From positions 62,001 through 126,000 of the forward strand of contig CAJQUW010002129.1 of NCBI GenBank assembly GCA_907163375.1: a stretch of 64,000 nt of DNA. Reading direction: 5' to 3'. The notes beneath the pieces were generated by a model. That model worked only from the letters and a program-made list of their open reading frames with translations, did not search any database and was not told the DNA's origin. Shown piece after piece: positions 58,496-64,000 of this stretch; position 1 is the stretch's first letter, and each line of letters begins with the position of its first letter. The translations under genes and the position numbers were made by a program. The stretch comes from Prostheceraeus crozeri (lineage: Eukaryota > Platyhelminthes > Polycladida > Euryleptidae).

Positions 58496-59481
58496 TAAAT
58501 AGCTGGATACGAAAATTACATACAAACATATACCAAATTCACATACAATTTGAAACTTACATCTGATACAAGATTCTCGCATGCTTACAGAGATCTGGTA
58601 TGCTTTTCATACGAAATCCTACTTACTTTCGTATGTGATTGGTATGCAGCGATGCGAACTTTTCTATTCTGATGGCTGATATTCTATGTGATTGGCTGTT
58701 TTACACTGAAATACGAGTTGCTGGTACGCTTTATACACAAGACCCGATGCAAATTCATCCTTATTCGTATGCCTGTGGCATGCCTCTGATATATAGAGCT
58801 TTAAGTCACATAGCAAAAGAAATATCTATTACACACTTCTGTCAAGTAATACCAATCGTGAGTATTTCTTTTTGATAGTGTGATATTTAACTAGATTAGA
58901 TTTATTGTGAATTTTATGCTCTACGAGTATGTCGTCGTTGCTACTTATCTAGCACTTTTAACAAGACTTTATGAACATCAATTAACATCAGTTCATTCCA
59001 GCAATTATTTTCGTGCAATCATGTTGACTTACATATCTCAAACATAACTATTTTTGCGTTCATGAATTATGTGGCTATATTTTGGATTGATAACATGCTT
59101 AATTTCAAAATTGAATAATGCGTAATTGTTGATGGTTGAATACTTATTGATTATTTATGAAATGCATTAAATTATTAATGAAAATTAAATGTATAATGCA
59201 TTAAAATCGAATTCAGTATTGAAAGTATGACTCTTGAATGTCATTATCTCACTACTTACAAAACAGTAGTAACATTAGTGTGATCTTTATTCACAAAAGG
59301 CCTTAAATCAACATATATTAGACATGATTGATGCTTTCTTTTGACGTTGTGCTGGTATGGCTTTAGTATGTAAAGCATACCGCACTTGAAATAACAAACG
59401 AAAACCATACAAATATATACAGAAATATACAAAAAATATGCGTCCTTCGAATGTAATTGGTATTGAGCGATTTACACTGTA
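58491..59481 (+). mobile_element. 1-kb repeat E, copy 2
   Basis: The ends CACTGTAAATAGCTGGATACG and, reverse-complemented, CAGTGTAAATCGCTCAATACC are imperfect inverted repeats. The body matches 43110-44104 inverted, 14 kb away. Its first bases overlap the end of the adjoining foldback element. The words 'catac' and 'gtatg' are strikingly frequent near both ends. Non-coding apart from broken frames. Confidence 0.8.
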
Positions 59482-59600
59482 TAACACAACACTATCTATG
59501 TTCAATAAAATTTCACTAAGGATATAGATTTTTATTCAGTACAAGTTCTAGATACACACCTTAGGTGCAGAAATGATTTGAATTTTTCTTTTCTTTTCAG

Positions 59601-60583
59601 ATTTTAGCAACGAAACTACTGTTTCTAATGGAGAGCCTCCTAACTCTCCAATAAGGCAAGCGATGGTCTATCTCTATGTCTATTATTCTCCCTTTGTTTT
59701 TGGGTTCGGAGTTATCGGAAATATCTATGCCTTTGTTTTACTGATTGTCCATTTCAAGAAGTTGCGTGCAAATCACATTCCGTTGATATTTTTGACTATC
59801 GGGGATTTCATGGTTCTTCTCATCATTCTTGGCATGGAGAGATTCTGGGATAGAGGTGTCGGGGAATACCTGAATATGAAGTTTTGGACACCCAAGGCCA
59901 TGTCTGATTTCAGTTGTAAGATTTTGTCATTCATCAACAAATCTACGGCTGGAATGTCAAAGAATTTCCTTTCTGTAATGGCCATTGATCGATTCCTTGC
60001 TTTGTATTTTCCATTTTACCATAGAAGCGTCGTCACAAAGCGTCGGATGATAATCGCATCCTTCATTGCAACCTCAATCTTCGTTGCAGCTTCAATTCCT
60101 GTCTTACCTGCTTATGGGACTGAGATTGGATCGACAAGATGTTTCATTAAAAGGGATTATCCAAGAGCTGCCGGTGTATTTACACAATGGACGGCAATTC
60201 TAATCACAAATGGATTTATCGGAAGCATTTTGCTGATCATATTCAATGTCTTAGTTGTTATCAAGATTTATCGAATCAAATCGGCATCTAAAAAGATCAG
60301 TGAGGGTCAAAAGGAAGTCAAAAATGATATCAAGTCCAGTATTACATTGATACTTATGGCATCTATATTTCTAGTCAGCACAATTCCTACTTTGTTAGTT
60401 GTATTTTATGCTTATCTGATTTATTATGGATTTATTTATCACCCTAATCCAAGAGGAATCCGGCGAGAGTTGTTGTCAATTGGTGGATTTTTTTATGTGT
60501 TTTATTTAACCTCCTGCAGTGTGAATTGGATTATCTTTGTTCGCCGGAACAAACTTCTGAGGTTTAGAAAATCAGAATCATGA
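59601..60583 (+). CDS. Rhodopsin-class G-protein-coupled receptor, main coding exon
   Basis: This plasma-membrane receptor would signal through heterotrimeric G proteins; the ligand is unknown. An acceptor (ttcttttcttttcag) ends at 59600, and the frame is open from there (FSNETTVSNGEPPNSP, with an N-glycosylation site NET) through ATG 59663 to TGA at 60581-60583. At least one short upstream exon must supply the true start. From that internal Met there are 306 residues with seven membrane segments. TM1 has GVIGNIY (the conserved GN). TM2 has FLTIGDFMVLL (the conserved D). TM3 ends AIDRFLALYFPF, where DRF stands for DRY. Cys at the start of TM3 (FSCKIL) and in the second extracellular loop (STRCFIK) would form the class disulfide. 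TM6 lacks the CWxP motif (has STIPTLL) and TM7 has NWIIF in place of NPxxY. The short basic tail is RKSES. It is probably a lineage-specific orphan receptor. Confidence 0.85.
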
Positions 60584-61625
60584 AAATTCAATCAAACTGA
60601 GTTTTATTGTTAAATGGACACCATCCGAACACGCGAAAGTATTCATTCATTTTCTTGGAATGCAAATACATGTAGTCGTGATTGTCAGAAAATTATCGAT
60701 CTGGATGTATTCATTTCGCATTCACTTCCAGGGTCAGGCTTAATGCTCTTTTCGTAAATTTTTATCAAGCGTCCCACAAGGCTTCCACCTTGCACCTGTA
60801 CTATTTGCATGTATGTCGGCTCTCTGTTTTTTGTTTTTTTCACAGTACTATTTGTTTAGAAGCCAACGTCGCAGTATCAGTGCATTAGTACATTCATATA
60901 CCGTGATGGTTCTGTTTAGCTTGTTGCTTTAAGATGCTCACATGCTCTACAGCCTGAGAATGTTGGACATTAATAATGTTAATTTGGGCACTGCACTTAT
61001 GCATAGGATCAGTTGTTGAATGCGAAAAGTCCAATTTGTGTCAAAATATTGTGGCAATGACTACAAAGACAAATCCATGGAATCAAGTCAAGACTAAAGA
61101 AAAGAGCTCAGAAAGCTTTCCTGGCACAAGAAACGTCCTTATTTACACGATTATGTTAAGTCAACGCTTCTCCAACTGAAGTTGCCCATAAATACGGCCA
61201 CTAGTTCATTCGTTTTGTCCTTTTTTACGTTACTTCAACACAACACTCGATCATCTCTTCTGTGATCGCATACTGCACTTCACATCATGTTCTTAAGTAG
61301 TCTAACATTTTATCATTTGTGTGCTTAAATGTTGTCTTCAAATTGTCTTATGTCTTTATTTTCAATTATACAATAAATTCAATAAACACAATGTGATCAC
61401 TTCTGAGCCACGTCATCGATTCGCAGCTGCACATAGCCATGAAACTGGTCTACAAAACTTGCATTTAATACAACCATTGATTTACTTCACGGTGAGGCTG
61501 TATGGTGAAACCGATGTAATCATGTAGTCAAGTTGTTGTAGCAGGATCTGGTGGATTCATCAGTGTAGAGACCAGTGGCGTCGTCTACGTGCCTGCGAGG
61601 CCTTCGTCGAATACCCAAAAATAAT
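60584..61625. other. Receptor 3' flank without other recognised features
   Basis: Possible AATAAA signals occur only far downstream (about 61371 and 61380). No further gene recognised. Confidence 0.4.
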
Positions 61626-61627
61626 TA

Positions 61628-63021
61628 CAGTATTGGCCATGGCATTAGAAATTTTTAATTATCTTGTAAAAAAAGAGAGAAATCATCATTAAACCAAAAT
61701 ATGCACATGCATCATCGATTATTTGATTACAAAATATCAGAAAACAATGTGTAACACGAAAATCAAGGAGCATCAATACAGGAAAATCAATACTTCGTAG
61801 CGTGTCCTTTGTTTTTCAAAACTTTTTTGATACGGTTTGGCATTGAAAATACAAGGTTTTTGCACAGTTGGGCACTGATGTCACGGCACCAAACAGACTT
61901 TATCACTTCCTCCAGATGACTCAGGGATGTGATTTCAATCTTTGATATTTTTTCCTTCATAATCGCCCACAAATTTTCAATCGGATTCAAGTCGGGTGAG
62001 TAACTCGGCCAATCAAGCACTTCGATCTGATTGGTGTTCAGCCACTCAGTCACAGTTTTTGCTTTATGACATGGTGCGGAGTCGTGTTGAAATATCTCGC
62101 ATGGTAGGACATTCATCCAGAGAGGCACTTTGTCACACAGAACATTCTGGTATCGTTGAGAATTCATCATTTGACCTTTTGGGACAAAGTAGAGACCACC
62201 GCGGCCACCGTAGGAGAAACATCCCCAAACAATAATTTGTGGGCAATGCTTTACGGTCGTTGTTACAAATCGCGGATCGTAGGGATTTGATGCAGGAGGT
62301 CGACGGACAAGGCCCCTCACATTATTGAATTGTCTAAAAGTACTCTCATCGGAAAATAGCACTTTTGCCCAGTCTTCCGATGTCCAATGAGCATATTTTC
62401 GGCAAAATTCAATACGGCGTTTCACAGCTGCCTTCGGCATCAAGGGCTTGAGATCAACCTGTAATCTTCTTCTGATGGTGCATGTCGACACGTTGGAAAA
62501 CGAAGGAAGCTCAGCTTTGACTTTAGAAGATGTAATGAAAGGTTGACTATTCACCAATCGCTTCAAAAGAGCATCATCTCGTCGGGTAGTTTTCTATTCG
62601 GACCTTTGCGCTCTTCAGAAATCACTCCGTGGATAATGCGATTCACTGTAGAGCAAGACAATAACAATCGATCGGCGATTGCATTTTGTCGATAACCTTC
62701 TTCGTGTAAAATAAGAACTTGAGCTTTTTAAGTTGCGCTGATGTCTGCTTTCCTACCCATGTCAATGAGAATTCGTCGATGTATCAGAATTTGTGACGCT
62801 TCGCCTACTTAACACTACAGGTTGCATGAAAGAAAAATCTACAAATTACCATAGAAAGCTGACATTTCTTCTCTAATGAATCAGCATATGAATTTGAATA
62901 AAGAGCGTCATAGAAAGCCAACAGATTCAGACACCATGAGAGTTATATTTAGATGTTAATGACCTTATATCTCTACCAAATCGTATTTTGCAGAAAATTT
63001 CTAATGCCATGGCCAATACTG
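61628..63021 (-). mobile_element. Tc1-type transposon, complete ends
   Basis: The 1394-bp element has perfect 28-bp inverted ends starting CAGTATTGGCCATGGCATTA (61628-61655 and 62994-63021), flanked by TA (61626-61627 and 63022-63023). One transposase gene on the minus strand has only two lesions. Perfect ends and the near-intact gene point to a recent insertion. Confidence 0.93.
61787..62760 (-). pseudogene. Tc1 transposase (DD34E), nearly intact
   Basis: The start ATG is at 62760-62758 (MGRKADISAT), followed by the paired helix-turn-helix (EEGYRQNAIADRLLLSCSTV). The DDE domain runs from about residue 60 to the end, in a clean 259-codon stretch (62566-61787). The catalytic residues are visible: VLFSDESTF (first Asp), FQHDSAPCHKA (second Asp) and SPDLNPIENLW (Glu), with 34 residues between the last two, hence DD34E. 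There are two lesions. A TAA replaces codon 11 (62730-62728), and a 1-base deletion near 62585-62597 shifts the frame between the DNA-binding and catalytic halves. Length (~325 codons) is close to the usual 340. It is inactive as read, but mild in decay. Confidence 0.92.
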
Positions 63022-63023
63022 TA

Positions 63024-63368
63024 TTTACGTTTATAAAACAAAGGTTCAAATAGTTTTATTATTTTGTGTTTGAGAGCATCTGTATGTTTACACCTTTACA
63101 TACACTTTACAACTTCAAGTCACTACTCTCAAATACGTTCCGAGCGCCAGCGCTCAGCTGTTAACTGCAGGGATCTTCAAGCAATCACACAATGAGACGT
63201 GGATGTGTTCACAGCAAATCACAGAGACTTGTGTGTTTGTGTGATATGTGGAGCGTGTGCGCTTAGCTCGGTAATTAGAGTCGTCCTCTCCCGATAGAAA
63301 CGAAGAAGCAAATACATTGCAACAATGTGAGAGAAGATCTATTTATAAATTCATAGATTTAGATAGAG
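63024..63368. other. Interval without recognised features
   Basis: Contains a 'gtgtgtttgtgtgat' simple-sequence patch. Otherwise nothing is recognised. Confidence 0.4.
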
Positions 63369-64000
63369 CAGGGGTGCGCAACCTTTTACATTTTTCGGCC
63401 GCCATTTCGAAGACCGGAAGAATCACGGCCGCACTTAATATGTGTGCAAACAACTAGGTCAATAGCTAATCCTTTTTATATTCCACCACTCAAATTAACT
63501 TTCCCTGTTGAATGACGGCCTGAAAATCGCATAAAGGCCTGCTTCGTAAAGAATGAGTTAGCAAGTTAATCCATATACGACCGACGGTCATTTTTGACCC
63601 GAAAAGATTTTAAGCTCAAAGTGTTATCAGAACTTAAAAGGAAAAGTTGAAAGCATGTTTTTTCTGAGGGCAACCGAAGTAGAAAACACTTTACTAAGTT
63701 ATTGTAATAATTCATAAAGGAATGACGAGCCATACAAAATTCATTCATTCATCACAGGGCCGGTGATCTATCAAGCATTCTTATTCAGGCCATTGACTTG
63801 AAGCTTACGTGCGCGAACAATCTGAGTAAACTACAATAATTGTCCCTTTTGTTTCTTTTAGCTGATGACTGTAGCCATGAATGCACATGAATGTAACTTC
63901 CCTAAAATATTCTATTCATGAGTTATCGAACTGCTTGAACGCCTTCATCGCGCCTGCGGGCGCGCATTTTTCCAATTAGCATGGGCATAAAGGTTTTCGA
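63369..64000 (+). mobile_element. hAT non-autonomous element, left part (runs off window)
   Basis: It starts with a hAT-type terminus CAGGGGTGCGCAACC, preceded by agatagag as the presumable 8-bp target copy. From 63423 it matches 26906-27410 (cacggccgcacttaat through catgggcataaaggt). The right end lies beyond the window. By analogy with the copy ending at 27550, about 140 bp are missing. Confidence 0.75.

Overview
This window is eukaryotic: AT-rich, gene-poor, intron-bearing DNA made mostly of decayed transposable elements and tandem repeats. The mix of elements (Penelope-like elements with GIY-YIG endonuclease, RTE- and CR1-type LINEs, Tc1 and DD41D mariner, piggyBac, hAT, a THAP-domain transposon, a tRNA-derived SINE), together with a rhodopsin-class receptor and a C-type-lectin-like gene, points to an invertebrate animal, plausibly aquatic. 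I cannot name the species. No retrovirus, LTR element, Polinton or toxin fossil was recognised.

Three host loci are supported. (1) The 3' end of an unidentified gene: exon 103-205 and terminal exon 19063-19331, with matching splice phase across a ~18.9 kb intron and a poly(A) signal at 19406. (2) A small secreted C-type-lectin-like protein whose coding exon is 38433-38888. (3) A rhodopsin-class GPCR whose main coding exon is 59601-60583.

Layout. 0.2-19 kb is the giant intron. It holds a LINE tail, a foldback, a two-copy duplication (1414-7716) whose first copy carries a 3.4 kb insert with a complete-ended DD41D mariner (2929-4714), an 18-copy 70-bp minisatellite (8.49-9.78 kb), an element with 7-bp target duplications and subterminal repeats (12120-13152), and a ~1.9 kb array of a 16-bp unit that looks like serial 3' splice sites just before the last exon. 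19.5-35 kb is a graveyard: a THAP-type transposon, a 246-bp hAT MITE, two copies of a ~1.03 kb P-like non-autonomous element with 8-bp target duplications, a Penelope fragment with an inverted duplication, piggyBac, RTE and CR1 LINE pieces. 35.9-44 kb holds an inverted SINE pair, a complete-ended hAT element (36329-37363), the lectin-like gene and several dispersed repeats. 44-57 kb has a LINE RT, Penelope fragments, a nested palindromic element (50368-51802), a GC-rich tandem patch and a large foldback. 57.9-64 kb has a TA-flanked foldback, the second copy of a 1 kb repeat, the GPCR, a nearly intact Tc1 element (61628-63021) and the start of a hAT element that runs off the end.

The host genes show no sign of working together. 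Most open frames in the minisatellites and repeats are by-products of repeat periodicity. All identities come from reading motifs by eye, without database searches.
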